Origin: Peromyscus leucopus
Lineage: Eukaryota > Chordata > Mammalia > Rodentia > Cricetidae
Reading direction: 5' to 3'
Assembly (NCBI RefSeq): GCF_004664715.2
Contig: NC_051065.1
Location: 148,115,596-148,179,595 of the forward strand
DNA: 64,000 nucleotides
Made by a program: the position numbers and the translations under genes. The notes beneath the pieces were generated by a model. That model did no database searches, was not told the origin of the DNA, and saw nothing but the letters and a program-made list of their open reading frames with translations. This document shows positions 37,474 to 47,079 of this stretch, piece after piece. Position 1 is the first letter of the stretch. Every line of letters begins with the position of its first letter.

Positions 37474-40400
37474 GCGCGCGCGCGCACACACACACACACA
37501 AAATAAATAAATAAAATAGAAATAGAGATCAACATCATCTTCTGCTCCATATCAAATTCCCAGTCAGCCTGGAATATGTAAGATCTGGTTTTTTTTGTTT
37601 TTTTTTTTTAAAAAAAGGTTTCTTAGACTGCATGGGAGTCTTTTTATGTTTCAGGAGAAGAATTGAACCGCAGGAATTTGAAGTCTTCTTCGACCCGAGG
37701 CAACTTCGCAAAGAGACCTGTCTGCTCTATGAGATCAGCTGGGGCGGGAGGAACAGCGTCTGGCGGCACACGAGCCAAAACACCAACAAACACGTTGAAA
37801 TCAATTTCATAGAGAAAATGACTTCAGAAAGATACTTTGCTCCATCCACCAGGTGCTCCATCATCTGGTTCTTGTCCTGGAGTCCCTGTGGGGAATGCTC
37901 GAAGGCCATTATAGAATTTCTGAGCCGACACCCCAACGTGACTCTGTTTATTTATGTAGCCCGGCTGTATCACCACATGGATCAGCGAAATCGGCAGGGA
38001 CTCAGGGACCTCATTAACAGAGGTGTGTCTATCCAGATCATGACCGAGCAAGGTAAGAACCGATTGTTCTGAGAGAACAGTGGTGGTGAGGGGCAGACAC
38101 CAGCTGTTGGTGATGCTGGCATGAAATCCCAGAGGTGAAAGTTCAACACAAAGTGAGGAAGGGCAGCAGGTCTCACCTTCACAGCAAAGGATTAATGAGC
38201 AATAGTAACTCGTTCCTCTGCTCCAGGCACCTCTGCCCCCAGCCACCTTAAATGAACTTTTTAGGGAGCATGACCACTTCTAGCAGCAAATAGGCAGAGT
38301 CTTTACATAGAGCGCATGCTCTGTGGTTGTTGCTGCGGGACTTAAAGCCGAAGCCTTGCACGTGCTGAGCATCTGTGAGAGGCAAGCGCGAAACTACTGA
38401 GCTACATCCCTGCTCTTTAGTGTTTATTTCGACAGGGTCCTGCTCTGGACTTGTCACGTAGCTCAGGCTAGCCTTGACTTTGCAGTTTTCCTGCTTCAGC
38501 CTTCTGAATGAATAGCTTGGATTGCAGGCATGAACCACTGTGCCCAGGTAGTTTTAAATAATTTACCACGGTATTTGTGAAATGAACCGAATTGTGTATT
38601 TCTTAGAGTACTGTTACTGTTGGAGGAATTTTGTCAACTACGCACCTTCAAATGAAGTTTACTGGCCAAGGTTCCCAAATCTGTGGATGAAGCTGTACAT
38701 ACTGGAACTCCACTGCATCATTCTAGTAAGTGACTTTGGCTTTTTGCTTGTTTCTATAAGCTGTCCTTGAACTTGCTATGTAGTGGAAGATGGCCTTGAA
38801 TTCCTGATCCTCCTACCCCCACCTTCTGAGTACTGGGATTATAGTCTCATGATACTAAGTCTGACTCCTGGTAAGTTCCTCCTCTTCCTCTTTGCATGTG
38901 TCTCTGTGAGTCTTTATGAATGGCTGCTACAAGTGTGCAGGTGCCTGCAGAGGACCGCCCCCTCCCAGCTGGAGTTAGAGGTGGTTGGGAGCCACCTGAG
39001 GTGGGTGCCGGGAACTGAACTCTGGGTCCTCTACGAGAGGACCTTGTATTGGTTACTTTGCTATTGCTGTGGTAAACATCATGACCAAGAGCTGCTGAGA
39101 GAAGGAAGGTTGACTTTGGCTTACAGATCCTGAGGTAGAGTCTGTGTGTAACGTTGGGGAGGCAAGGTAGCGGGTACACAAAGCTGAGAGATTAGATCTC
39201 TGCCCTATGTAGGAGCCAGGAGAGAGCTAACTAGAACTGGGGAGGGGGGTGAATATAAACTCTCAAATTTGCTCCAGTGAGTGATATATCTCGTGAAACA
39301 AGGCTTCATGGCCTCAAAAAGCTCATGACCTTCCAAACATACCACCACCAGACACCCTGTGGATATTTCATTCAAACCACCACAGCGTCCTCAACCACTG
39401 GACCATCTCTGCAGACCCTCTCATAAGTGGCCTTCCTTCCTTCCTTCCTTCTGTCCTTCTTTTCTTCCTGCCTTTTTTTTTTTTTTTTTGAGACAAGGTC
39501 TCACCATATAAATAACTCACAGAGATCTGTCTGTTTCCTCCCAGATGCTGAGACTAGGGTGTGCACCACTCCCGAATCTTTCTTGTATGTTTATTTAAGG
39601 GGTGGGGTGGGGGCAGACCAGAGCCGTGACAAGCTCTCCCTAGCAGCCCTGACAGAGACCAGGCCTTAGCTTCAGTTTCGATTTCCTGGAACAGGGCTGG
39701 AGCTGAGCAAGCAGTTTTCAGGAAAACCACAACTCAGGGGCAACCAATCAGCAAGCATCCCTCAGCCTTCTGCTACTCCGCAGGTGCCCCTCTGCCTTGG
39801 GCTGGCTCAGCAGACTCCCACCAGACTTCTGCCAGCTAAACATAGCTTTCCCTACCCTGCCGCTGGAAAGTCCATGACCACGTTAGAGTCTCTGACCAAT
39901 AAGACCCCAAAATAATCTTCCCTCCACGCATCAGCCCCAGACAAACCCCTCCTCCCTGGAAGTCCCTTAACTCTGCTTAAAAGGAGCTTACAACCTGCTC
40001 CTGGGGTCGCCATTTGCCACCCCAACATGTTGGCAGTTTTTAAATAGCCACTGGTGGTCTTCTTTGGGACGTCTCTCAGACTCTAACACAAGCAAAAGTT
40101 TTGCTGCAAAAACAAGTATCTTTTTTTGTGTTTCTCTTTTGAGGATTTTCCCATATACTCTCATCACATTTTTTTTTTTTTTTTTGCATTTATACTTAAA
40201 TTTGGTTATTTAACTAGCTAACTCATCTTAAAATGAGAAACAAGATAATGAAAGTCAAGAGGACCCTGAGGGGTTGGGATTTAGTTCAGTGGTAGAGGGC
40301 TTGCCTAGCAAGCGCAAGGCCCTGGGTTCGGTCCTCAACTCTGAAAAAAAAAAAAAATAAAAGAGGATCCTGACTGGGATATAAATCCTCCCCACCACCG

Positions 40401-40858
40401 CCCAAACCAGCCTCCTTCAGTGGGAAGCAAGTGGGGGAGGAAATGGGTCAGTCAGGGTAAGGTGTGCCTGGGACACACAGTGATTCCGTTTTATCCTTCT
40501 CTTCACATCACACACTCTCGGTGCTCCAGGCTCTCTTGTTTCCCCTAGCGGCTGAGGCCAGTCACACTACGGAAGAAAATGTGCCTCATGGATTTTGGAC
40601 ATTCTCTGTGTGCTTTGTCCAACATGGTAGCTGCTCAACTGAATCATCGCCAATTAAACTACATTTTTTTAAATGTTCACAGTAATATTAGTGTTAACTG
40701 TTAATAAAATCTAATCTTCTTTGTTTCAGGGACTTCCGCCCTGTTTAAAGATTCTAAGAAGACACCAACACGAGCTTACTTTTTTCACACTGACTCTTCA
40801 GGGTTGCCATTACCAGAGGATTCCACCTCACATCCTTTGGGCCTCAGGGTTGATATGA
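28897..40858 (+). CDS. APOBEC1: APOBEC1, apoB mRNA-editing cytidine deaminase (complete, 5 coding exons)
   Basis: Exons 28897-28912, 33228-33255, 37655-38052, 38607-38725 and 40730-40858 join to 690 nt, 229 aa plus stop, equal in length to mouse APOBEC1. The enzyme deaminates C6666 of apolipoprotein B mRNA to U, making the apoB48 stop codon. It works with RNA-binding cofactors such as A1CF or RBM47 in the nucleus of gut (and rodent liver) cells (family knowledge). The zinc site is intact: H61-V-E63 and P92-C93-x-x-C96, in [10 protein letters not shown]. The basic N-terminus RRR (15-17), the aromatic YCYCW block (exon 4) and the Leu/Pro-rich C-terminus (GLPPCLKIL) are present. All splice junctions keep frame. 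The protein ends ASGLI, where mouse ends ATGLK. Confidence 0.97.
29614..29668. repeat. (CA)n microsatellite
   Basis: About 27 CA units forming the tail of the preceding B2. Confidence 0.92.
30041..30112 (+). repeat. ID-type (tRNA-derived) SINE
   Basis: GGGGACGTAGCTCAGTTGGTA is an A-box-like head, and GGGTCCCACCCCAGCACC stands where the B box would be. The B box is degenerate and an intact cloverleaf is not present, so this is a SINE rather than a tRNA gene. Confidence 0.6.
30545..30850. repeat. 16-bp minisatellite in an APOBEC1 intron
   Basis: About 19 tandem copies of GTGAGCCAGGGCAGTG and variants (GTGATCTAGGGCAGTG, GTGAGCCAGGGCAATG). Because the unit is 16 bp, three units make 48 bp, so a reading frame through it shows a 16-residue protein repeat. 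That reading (108 residues on the minus strand) is an artefact. Confidence 0.9.
31635..32390 (+). other. Possible retrocopy fragment or interspersed repeat with UTR-like tail
   Basis: A 60-residue open reading at 31714-31896 (starting [18 protein letters not shown]) is followed by the 51-bp tandem repeat. An A/T-rich, 3'-UTR-like sequence then ends with AATAAA at 32381-32386. I do not recognise the protein. No poly-A tail or clear flanking duplication was found. It may be a decayed processed gene copy or part of an uncharacterised rodent repeat. Confidence 0.3.
31889..32092. repeat. 51-bp tandem repeat, four copies
   Basis: CCCACTGACCAGCA starts at 31889, 31940, 31991 and 32042, exactly 51 bp apart. 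Each unit contains CTGTAGGGGACACCCCA. Later units differ by only a few bases, so the array is fairly young. Confidence 0.92.
32812..33180 (-). mobile_element. LTR-like or ERV-derived repeat
   Basis: CAGCCATTTTTATAAAATGATCACTC, TTAAATTAACCCATTT and the C/T-rich GGCCTCCTCTGCCTTTCTTC block resemble, in reverse, sequences at 55690-55860 (GGGTTAATTTAAAATATAAG, ACAGTTAGCAAG) and 44330-44640. They appear to be copies of one retroviral LTR family. Exact ends and family are not determined. Confidence 0.45.
33228..33255 (+). CDS. APOBEC1: APOBEC1 coding exon b (micro-exon, 28 nt)
   Basis: The acceptor is TTTACAG at 33227 and the donor GTAAGA at 33256. It encodes PAVVDPTL plus split codons on both sides. 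It aligns with mouse PVAVDPTLR. Confidence 0.93.
34370..34435. repeat. (CTAT)n tetranucleotide repeat
   Basis: About 16 units, slightly interrupted by CTGT variants at the left end. Confidence 0.9.
34823..34940 (-). mobile_element. Short retro-insertion with a 47-base poly-T (antisense A-tail)
   Basis: About 47 T, then some 70 bases ending ...GCGCACCACCCCCTG. The flanks TGAAACTGGATTTT (left) and TGAAAAACTGGATTTT (right) look like a target-site duplication. Read on the minus strand, a short RNA ending GCAGCTGCTACCAATG is followed by a long A-tail. The T/T-loop-like GAGTTCGAGC and the ACCA hint at a tRNA-like source, but no cloverleaf fits. It could also be the end of a SINE. Confidence 0.5.
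35562..35950 (+). mobile_element. LTR-like element (family C, copy 2)
   Basis: GGTAACAGGCCCCCAGACC and CTTAGCACAACTGACGCC repeat the head of the element at 20107. The remainder (CATGTGGACAAGCAGTTACATG onward) differs. No coding sequence of a provirus was seen. Confidence 0.5.
36182..36235 (+). repeat. Truncated ID SINE
   Basis: TTGGGGATTTAGCTCAGTGG and TAGAGTGTTTGCCTAGCA, then an A-run. The B-box half is missing. It follows the tail of the B2 at 35988-36165. Confidence 0.75.
37413..37500. repeat. (CA)n/(CG)n microsatellite
   Basis: A CA tract with an inner CGCGCGCGCG block that could adopt Z-DNA. It lies about 150 bp upstream of APOBEC1 coding exon c. Confidence 0.9.
37655..38052 (+). CDS. 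APOBEC1: APOBEC1 coding exon c (deaminase core)
   Basis: The acceptor TTTCAG ends at 37654 and the donor is GTAAGA at 38053. It carries the whole catalytic region: HVE at 61-63, the SWSPCGEC motif, then [17 protein letters not shown] and IQIMTEQ. Confidence 0.97.
38607..38725 (+). CDS. APOBEC1: APOBEC1 coding exon d
   Basis: The acceptor TTTCTTAG ends at 38606 and the donor is GTAAGT at 38726. It encodes [20 protein letters not shown] through LELHCIIL. Confidence 0.96.
39626..40090 (+). mobile_element. Solo LTR (copy 2 of family A)
   Basis: Related to 5026-5593: both carry AGGCCT-A/T-region-TTTCAGTTT, GAGCAAGCAGTTT and a late CTGGTGGTCT block. It is shorter and more diverged and lies in the last APOBEC1 intron. 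Ends are approximate. Confidence 0.55.
40270..40360 (+). repeat. ID SINE, near full length
   Basis: GGGGTTGGGATTTAGTTCAG, TGGTAGAGGGCTTGCCTAGC, AAGGCCCTGGGTTCGGTCC, then an A-tail. The A and B boxes are recognisable. The source is the tRNA-Ala/BC1 lineage (family knowledge). Confidence 0.85.
40730..40858 (+). CDS. APOBEC1: APOBEC1 coding exon e (C-terminus)
   Basis: The acceptor TTTGTTTCAG ends at 40729. It encodes [19 protein letters not shown] and the rest of the tail, with stop TGA at 40856-40858. Confidence 0.96.
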   Translation, partial: GLPPCLKILRRHQHELTFFTLTLQGCHYQRIPPHILWASGLI

Positions 40859-40877
40859 CCTCTGGGAGTTGGAGATG

Positions 40878-40883
40878 AATAAA
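40878..40883 (+). terminator. APOBEC1: APOBEC1 polyadenylation signal
   Basis: AATAAA lies 19 bases after the stop codon. The GT-rich stretch that follows (TTGTGTGTGTACTGTTTTG) suits a downstream processing element. Confidence 0.75.
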
Positions 40884-42085
40884 ATGACTCCTTGTGTGTG
40901 TACTGTTTTGACAGCAAGCCGTGATGACCCACCAAAAAGTGACTGTCATGAAGAGTCTAGAAATCGAGCTGAGACTAACACTCCTGGGTAGAGTACTGGT
41001 TATATGTGTGAGGCCCTGGGTTCAATGCCCAGAACTTCCAGGAAAACAGAGAGAATCTAGAATTGAGCCAGGTATGGTTAATTACAAGATTACACTCCTG
41101 TAGTCCCAGCACCGGGGAGGCAGGGGCACCAGATCTCTGTGAGTTCAAGGCCAGCCTGGTCTACATAGTAAGACCCAGGCTAGCCTCAGATCACACAGTG
41201 AGACCTTGTCTAAAAAACAAAACCCTAAAATCGAGAATCTAGGAATCGAAGACTCGGGTAAAGCAGTGCATTCCTATAATCGAAGTAACTGAGCGGTAGA
41301 GGCAGGAGAATGACAAGTTGAAAGTCATCTTGAGCTACACAGTAAATTTGAAACTAGCCTCAACAGATATGAGTTATGCCAGCAGCCACCACCTCACCAG
41401 CTTGCATAACAGAGCCACTCAGACCAGCTCATTCACTTACCTGCTTGCCCCTCCAAAGACTGTCATGGCATACAACAGCCCCTGGGCACTGGAAGAGGCT
41501 GGACCGTATTAAATTCTTACATTTACATTTTGAAAATTGTATTTATCTATTATTATTATTGTGTGTGTGGAGGGGGTTGTGTGTGCATACCATGGCACCC
41601 CTGTGGAGGTCACAGAGCAACTTTTAGGGTTCTCTCTCTCTTTCTACTATTCATGCTGGGCAATGAATGAAGATTGTCAATTCAAAAAAGTGATTTGTTA
41701 TTATTATTATTTTTTTTACCCCTGAGCTGTCTCCACAGTCCTATATCTATACATTTAAAAAAAACTGCAGTGAAAGATACCATTTATCAGTGTTATTGTA
41801 TTTGTTTGGCTCCCAGGACCCACTGGAGTTTGTCTGTGAAAAAAAAAAAAACGAGGAACGGATGTTAGTCCACGTGGGGATCAGGGGTTCCCACCTCATT
41901 AAGCCACACCCAGCATTTTCTTGCTTTGATTTGTTTCTATTTTGAGACAGGGTCTCAAAAAGCTTCCAACTCACTAAGTAGTCATGGATGACCTTGAACT
42001 CCTGGGCCTCCACATTCTTGTCTTTTATTCATCCACCTGTCCATCTGGGATCTGGAACTCTGCCCTGGTCTCTCTCTCCAGCCCA

Positions 42086-42096
42086 CGCCAGCTTAG

Positions 42097-42154
<58 letters not shown>

Positions 42155-42160
42155 GCCCAC
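42086..42160. repeat. (CT)n microsatellite bracketed by a duplicated 30-bp flank
   Basis: CCAGCCCACGCCAGCTTAGC stands before the CT run and CCAGCCCACTCCGGCTTAGC directly after it. The flank was duplicated together with part of the repeat. Confidence 0.85.
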
Positions 42161-42464
42161 TCCGGCTTAGCTTCTGCTCCCTTCCATGTCTGCTGCTTCT
42201 TGTCACAGAAGCTCTCTGGCTTTGAGCACATTCTCTTGACTCCAGTATCTTGAAAGACATCACAACTGTATCATCGCTTGTTCTTATAAAAAGGTTTGTA
42301 TTAGGCATGGTAGTATACCCTCTGGCCTCCGTACTCAAGAGGCTGAAGCAGGAGAACCATGAGTCTGAGGCCAGCCCTTGGGCTACCTACTGAGACTCTG
42401 ATGCAAACAAACAACCAATCTAACAGAAGAGGGAGCAGGGAGATTGGTTAGTGGGCAAAGGTGT

Positions 42465-42760
42465 AACACAAATGGCTAAATGGTCTTATTAATAAGAAAC
42501 CCAGAGCCAGATATTGGAGTAAAAGCTGAAAGATCAGAGAGACAGAGCAACAAGCCACTAGTTCTTATCCCTATGAAATCCTCTCTCCCTATGAGCTCCT
42601 CTCTCCACCATGTTTTATCACTTCCTCTCTCCGCCCAGGTCTATCACTTTCTGTCTGTACAGACCTCCAGACCTCTATGGTTAACTAGTAGCTAGCTCCT
42701 CCTTCTAATTTTCAGGAAAGCTTTATTTGTTAGAGCACAAATAAAATATCACCACACAAA
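42465..42760. mobile_element. Cricetid-type interspersed repeat (unclassified)
   Basis: TTATTAATAAGAAACCCAGAGCC, GTAAAAGCTGAAAGATCAGAG and TCTATCACTTTCTGTCTGTAC form the pattern of a repeat I recall as common in hamster-like rodents. The class is not certain and it has no coding potential. Confidence 0.4.
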
Positions 42761-44329
42761 GGCCATAGCCCTAGAAAGCCAGGCAAAGTGACTTGTGTCC
42801 AGGATTAATGAAACCAAGGACTGTGGACTGAAATCGCTGAATCCGTGAGCTGAAATAAATCCTTCCCCTTTAAATTGCTCCTCCCAAACATTCTGTCACA
42901 GTGAACTGAATAGTGACAGTGGGAAGCAAAGACATTTCGACAGGTAAGGGATGAAGTCACTTCCCAGGTGCCCTTTCTCAGGGAGTATTTGGAGGGTTTA
43001 CTACATTAACCCAAGGAAGGGGGAATTACTGGAAGCCAGGCCACAATTCAGACAGAAGGGAAAAACAAAATCCCCAGCAGGACAGTGAAAGAACAATAAC
43101 AGGATAATGAATCCGCAGAAAAACTGTGGAGAGCTCCCGTGAGATTAGAGATGAGCTCTGGGTGCATCTTGGAAGGTGTTTCAGAAGATTCAACAGGGCA
43201 TGAAGACTGCTTAGCTGATGGAACTGGAGGAGACAGCCAGCATGTGAGGGCATCTTCCCTCTGCTCCCTACTCCCTGGTGTGAGCTGTTGGGCTCCACCA
43301 CACCCTCCCCACCACAACACACTGAACCTTCACAACTGTGAGTCAAAGTGAAGCTCTCCTCACTTCCAGTTGGCCCCGGGCATTTGGTCACAGTGATAAT
43401 AAACGTAATAAAGGAGTCACTCAGCTTAGAGCAAGGCATGGAAGTGATACAGAGAGAATGCATTTTTCGAAGATGAAATTAAGCTGGGCTTGGATAACAA
43501 TACCAGTAGCTCTGTAGCCTAAGGCACGATGATCTTAAGTTCAAGCCTGGCTTGGGCTACAGACTGAGTTTAAAGCCAGCCTGGGCAACTTGATGAGACT
43601 GTGTCTAAAAATAAGGAGTAACGAAAGGGCTCTGGATGGAGGCCTGTGGTCAAGCATTTGCCTGGACTTTAAATTTAATGATTTCCTACATGTGTGGCAG
43701 TGTCAAGCATCACCAGTATTTTTTTGTTTGTTTTTGAGACACAGTCTCTTTATGTAGTCTTGGCTGTTCTAGAACTCCCTCTGTAGACCAGGCTAGCTTT
43801 AGGTCAGAGATCCGACTGCCTCTGCCTCCTGAATGTTGGGATTAAAGGAGTGCACCACCGCTGCCTGAATAATTAATGTAGTCTTTAATCTCCCCTAGTA
43901 AATAGCATTTTGAAGTAGCCCTCAGCTTCCTGGGTTCAAGTGTGGAAAAATGGATGGTTAGAGTTAGCTTGATAAACTTGATAATCTTTCAGAGTTGCTA
44001 AGTTTCTATCAGACTATCCCTTTGAGATGATAGGGATTGTTCCAGGGCCCTGCACAGATAAATGTTCTACCATCTAGCTGTACCACCAATCCATACTAGA
44101 ATTTTCAAAATGTCCCTAATGAAACCAAGAAAGAAAAGAAATAGCTCTTGGGTATTATGTTCCTCACTGTTCTAGTGCTGTGAGGAGCACATGATCAAAG
44201 CAATTTTATTTTTTGAGACAGGATTTCTCTGTGTAGCCTGCTGCTAGCTCTGTGCCACTGGCGAATTCATAGAGATCCACCTGTCTCTGCCTCCCAAGTG
44301 CTGGGGTGAAAGGTATGCACTGCGTGGAT

Positions 44330-44650
44330 GTCTGTAATCTGTTGCTCGAGGTCAATAAATACTGGCCATCAGCAGAAGTAGTGGACAAGGAGAGAGAATA
44401 CGAAGCAGAAGTGAGCAGACACTGCACTGCTGCCATCCACAGCATGTGAAGACTCGGTAAGCACAAGCACGTGCAATAGATTATGAAATGGATAATTTAG
44501 CTATAAGAACAGTTAGCAAGAGCCTGCCACCATACAGTAAGCATATAAGTCTCTGGTAAGCTGAACTGACGCAAAGATTGTCTTGTGAAGCAGAAATCAG
44601 ACATGCACTAGCTAAGCAAGCATTGTGAAGAGAGCTTGCTTACAGTTTCA
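44330..44650 (+). mobile_element. LTR-like sequence (same family as 55690-55860)
   Basis: ATAAGAACAGTTAGCAAGAGCCTGCC and GCATATAAGTCTCTG match the retroviral-type segment in AICDA intron 4. No internal region is attached. Confidence 0.45.
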
Positions 44651-45426
44651 TAAGTTTAGTTCGTTATCATAGAGGGGAGCATGGTGGCATGCAGGCACGC
44701 ACTGGAGCTTGTAGCCAAGAGCTACATCTTGATTCAAAGTGTTTTGGGATATTCAATCACACTGTGAACCCTGAGTTTTCATTTGCATTAATTAAATAAA
44801 ATCAACCTTGGGTCAGGAGGAGGAGTGAGGCCAGCAACTAGTTGACAGAAAGTAATCATAGAGAGTCAGGGGGTGTCTGGAAGATGGATAGAGAGACGTA
44901 CAGGAAGTAGTAGGGAGGGACTTTGAGTGGGGCAGTCTTTTTGGTAGCAGAAGGACGCTCTTTTTTGGAGATGCCAGCAAAGAGGGAAGGTCAGCTGGTT
45001 GCTCCTCAACCTCTTGGAGCTAGCAGGTTTTCACCCCAGCCTCCAGCTCCCAAGTCTTATTGATAAACAGAATGATAGAGATTTAGTTAAAACTGCATTT
45101 GGTGGATCCAGCAGGACATAAAAGTCCCACCCGGCTGCTGCCAGAGAAGTGGGCTGGAAACTGTGGAGCCGCAATTACTGGCTGGAACAGCAGTAGATAG
45201 ATTCAGGTGCAGCTGCTGGGCCAGGGATAACACAAAGGCAGAGACGGAGAGAGACTGTGCCTGGTCTGGGCTTTTGAAACTCCAAAACCCAATCCCAGCG
45301 ACACACCCATTCCAACAAGGCCACGCCTCCGAACCCTCTCATTCTTTCCAATAGCGCCAATCCCTGATAACCAATCACTCAAATCTATGAGCCTATGGGG
45401 GCTGTTCTCATTCAAACAACCACAGG

Positions 45427-45500
45427 GGCGTAGATCAGTGGTACAGCACTTGTCGAGCCTGTGTGAGGCCCTGGGTTTAATTCCCAGAACCACAAAAAAA
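45427..45500 (+). repeat. Degenerate ID SINE
   Basis: GGGGCGTAGATCAGTGGTAC and GAGGCCCTGGGTTTAATTCC, then an A-tail. A GA microsatellite (45551-45595) follows. Confidence 0.65.
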
Positions 45501-45543
45501 GATAGATAGATAAAAAAGAAAGAGAAAAGAGAATGAAAGAAAA

Positions 45544-45550
<7 letters not shown>

Positions 45551-45595
<45 letters not shown>
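45551..45595. repeat. (GA)n microsatellite
   Basis: About 20 GA units with one AAAG interruption. Confidence 0.9.
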
Positions 45596-45789
45596 TGTCC
45601 TTCCCCCCATCTTCTAACGATGTGTTATTCCGGGGTACCCTTTTCTTCCCTGCTATGTGTCTTAAAATAGTAATATCCATCCATTACCGCTCTTCATCTT
45701 TTTATTCATTTGACTCCATTATTCCTAAAAGTTTGACATCTATTACATGCTTCCCCCACCTTTTTAGTTTTTGCTACATTTTAAAAACA

Positions 45790-46430
45790 GAATTAATTCA
45801 TTTTACTTTTCTGGTATAAAAGGGGCTGTTGTAGCCCCAGCTAGAGCCTGGATATTCTGAACAAGGGACTCGGGTGTGAGTTTTCACAAGATGGTCAGTG
45901 AACTCCTGATAGGGAGACTTAGTGGACCGTCTCTTTCCAGAGGACAAGGTTGAGTAGTTATAGGTCTTGGAGATGCATCAAAGATGGTGTGGATGAAGTT
46001 ACCCAGGGTAGGGGTGAATCAGTACCGGCTGGTCAGCAGCTCTTGGGGCATGGGAACAGAGATGATTCCAGTCCCTCTGGGGGCAGGGATGAGAGGTGCA
46101 AGCACAGAGCCACAGAGCCAGGATGGTGTGGGACTTGCCAATCTTGTTACTTTGGTGACACCAAGACCAACATAACCATTGTAGTCCCCAACAGTAACAA
46201 AAGCCTTAAACCTGGTCTGCTGGCCAGCCCGAGTCTGCTTCTGCACCGGCATGATCTTTAGAACCTCATCCTTCAGGGATGTCACGAAAAAGCCAACAGT
46301 CTCCGATTCCTTGGTGGGCAGGGAGAACAGGCAGATCTCCTCCAGGGACTTGGTCGTAGTGTCCTTGACCAGGTGGCCCAGCTTGATGATGGGGATTCAC
46401 TCCTTGTTTTTGCCACTGCGCCCTCCCAAA
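45790..46430 (-). pseudogene. RPS2 processed pseudogene (ribosomal protein S2)
   Basis: On the minus strand the translation reads [20 protein letters not shown], then [18 protein letters not shown] and [10 protein letters not shown], which is RPS2. It has no introns. It is truncated at the 5' end, starting near KEW(TGA)IPxxKLGxLVKD, where Trp has become a stop. About 34 codons are missing after GLGV, and the frame shifts around NKIGK. The match continues to the C-terminus (FTDHL, THTRV) and the 3' UTR (TTTTATACCAGAAAAGTAAA). It is a decayed retrocopy, inserted next to the family B LTR. RPS2 is a frequent source of retrocopies. Confidence 0.88.
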
Positions 46431-46481
46431 CCTGGGTCCCTGATATGTGTGAAGAGGCTCTGTAAAGAGACTGCTGAAGGC

Positions 46482-46928
46482 TGTGGGAGGCCCCAGAACA
46501 GCTTGACCAGACAGCTGCCATGACAGACACAGCTTCTGGCAGACCCCACCCTGTGGAGCCTGTGTCTAAGGGGAAATACCTGAGGTCCAGACACAGCTTT
46601 TGGCAGGCAACACCTGGACCCAGGAAGAGTCATAAACTGACCCCACCAGCATCTAAGAGGAAATACCTGACATTCCAAACGTTCCTTATACCCCTAGACA
46701 AATGTCAGCCAATTAGGGTCCTGAACCCTGAAAATCCCCTCACCTCAACCTCTGCTATGATAGAAACCCCACCCTGCCTGGGATCTGGGCTCTCTGCTCT
46801 CACCACTGCATCAGACAGACAGAGAGATCAAGCTCGGAGCTTGAAGAGAATAAAGGCTCTTTGCTTTTATATATGGGATTCAGTCTCCATGGTGGTCTTT
46901 TGGGGGTCCCCGAGATCCGGGCATAACG
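46482..46928 (+). mobile_element. Solo LTR (family B, copy 2)
   Basis: It follows the reverse complement of 19648-20031 almost block for block: AACAGCTTGACC, GCCATGACAG, GACAAATGTCAGCCAAT, CCTCTGCTATGATA, GGTCTCCATGGTGGTC-type end, GGGCATAAC. It has an extra internal duplication (GACACAGCTT appears twice, and GAGGAAATACCTGA blocks repeat). No flanking duplication was found. The 184-residue reading across it is not a gene. Confidence 0.75.
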
Positions 46929-47079
46929 ATAATAAACTGTTCAAGCACACTCTGGTAGCTAGCAGAAGAAGCCACAAACCGGTCAAATTCTACCTCTGTC
47001 TCTTGCTGCCGAGGGACCTTGGGCAAGTCAGTCAGCTGTTGGTTTCTGTTTCCTCCTTGATGAAACGAGAATAATAAAG

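Larger units (their letters stand above)
33256..37654 (+). other. APOBEC1: APOBEC1 intron after coding exon b (4399 bp)
   Basis: Holds minus-strand B1 copies at 33510-33655 and 35395-35520, a CTAT tract at 34370-34435, the poly-T retro-insertion at 34823-34935, a minus-strand B2 at 35000-35215, an LTR-like segment at 35562-35950, a plus-strand B2 at 35988-36165 with a truncated ID at 36182-36235, GT/CG and CA tracts at 36655-36728 and 37413-37500, and B2-related sequence between. Stretches 33660-34320 and 36240-36590 look unique. Confidence 0.65.
38726..40729 (+). other. APOBEC1: Last APOBEC1 intron (2004 bp)
   Basis: Contains diverged SINE pieces, a URR1-like repeat near 39045-39400 (GTTACTTTGCTATTGCTGTGG ... 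TTCATTCAAACCACCACA), the family A LTR at 39626-40090 and an ID SINE at 40270-40355. The bases 40440-40729 are unique. The preceding intron (38053-38606) holds only a decayed minus-strand ID/B1 near 38340-38550. Confidence 0.6.

Noticed and set aside
42041..42052. CTGTCCAT, which could be read as the end of AICDA exon 1 (ATGGACAG) on the minus strand
   Set aside because: It lies downstream of AICDA, not upstream, and no splice donor follows on the minus strand.
43048..43463. Minus-strand 145-residue reading in a repeat-poor area
   Set aside because: The composition is ordinary, there is no domain and an overlapping frame is also open. No splice signals or start context argue for a gene. Not listed, though it cannot be fully excluded.
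46520..47074. 184-residue open reading
   Set aside because: It lies across the family B LTR and matches its sister copy on the DNA level. It shows no protein motif or conserved coding pattern.
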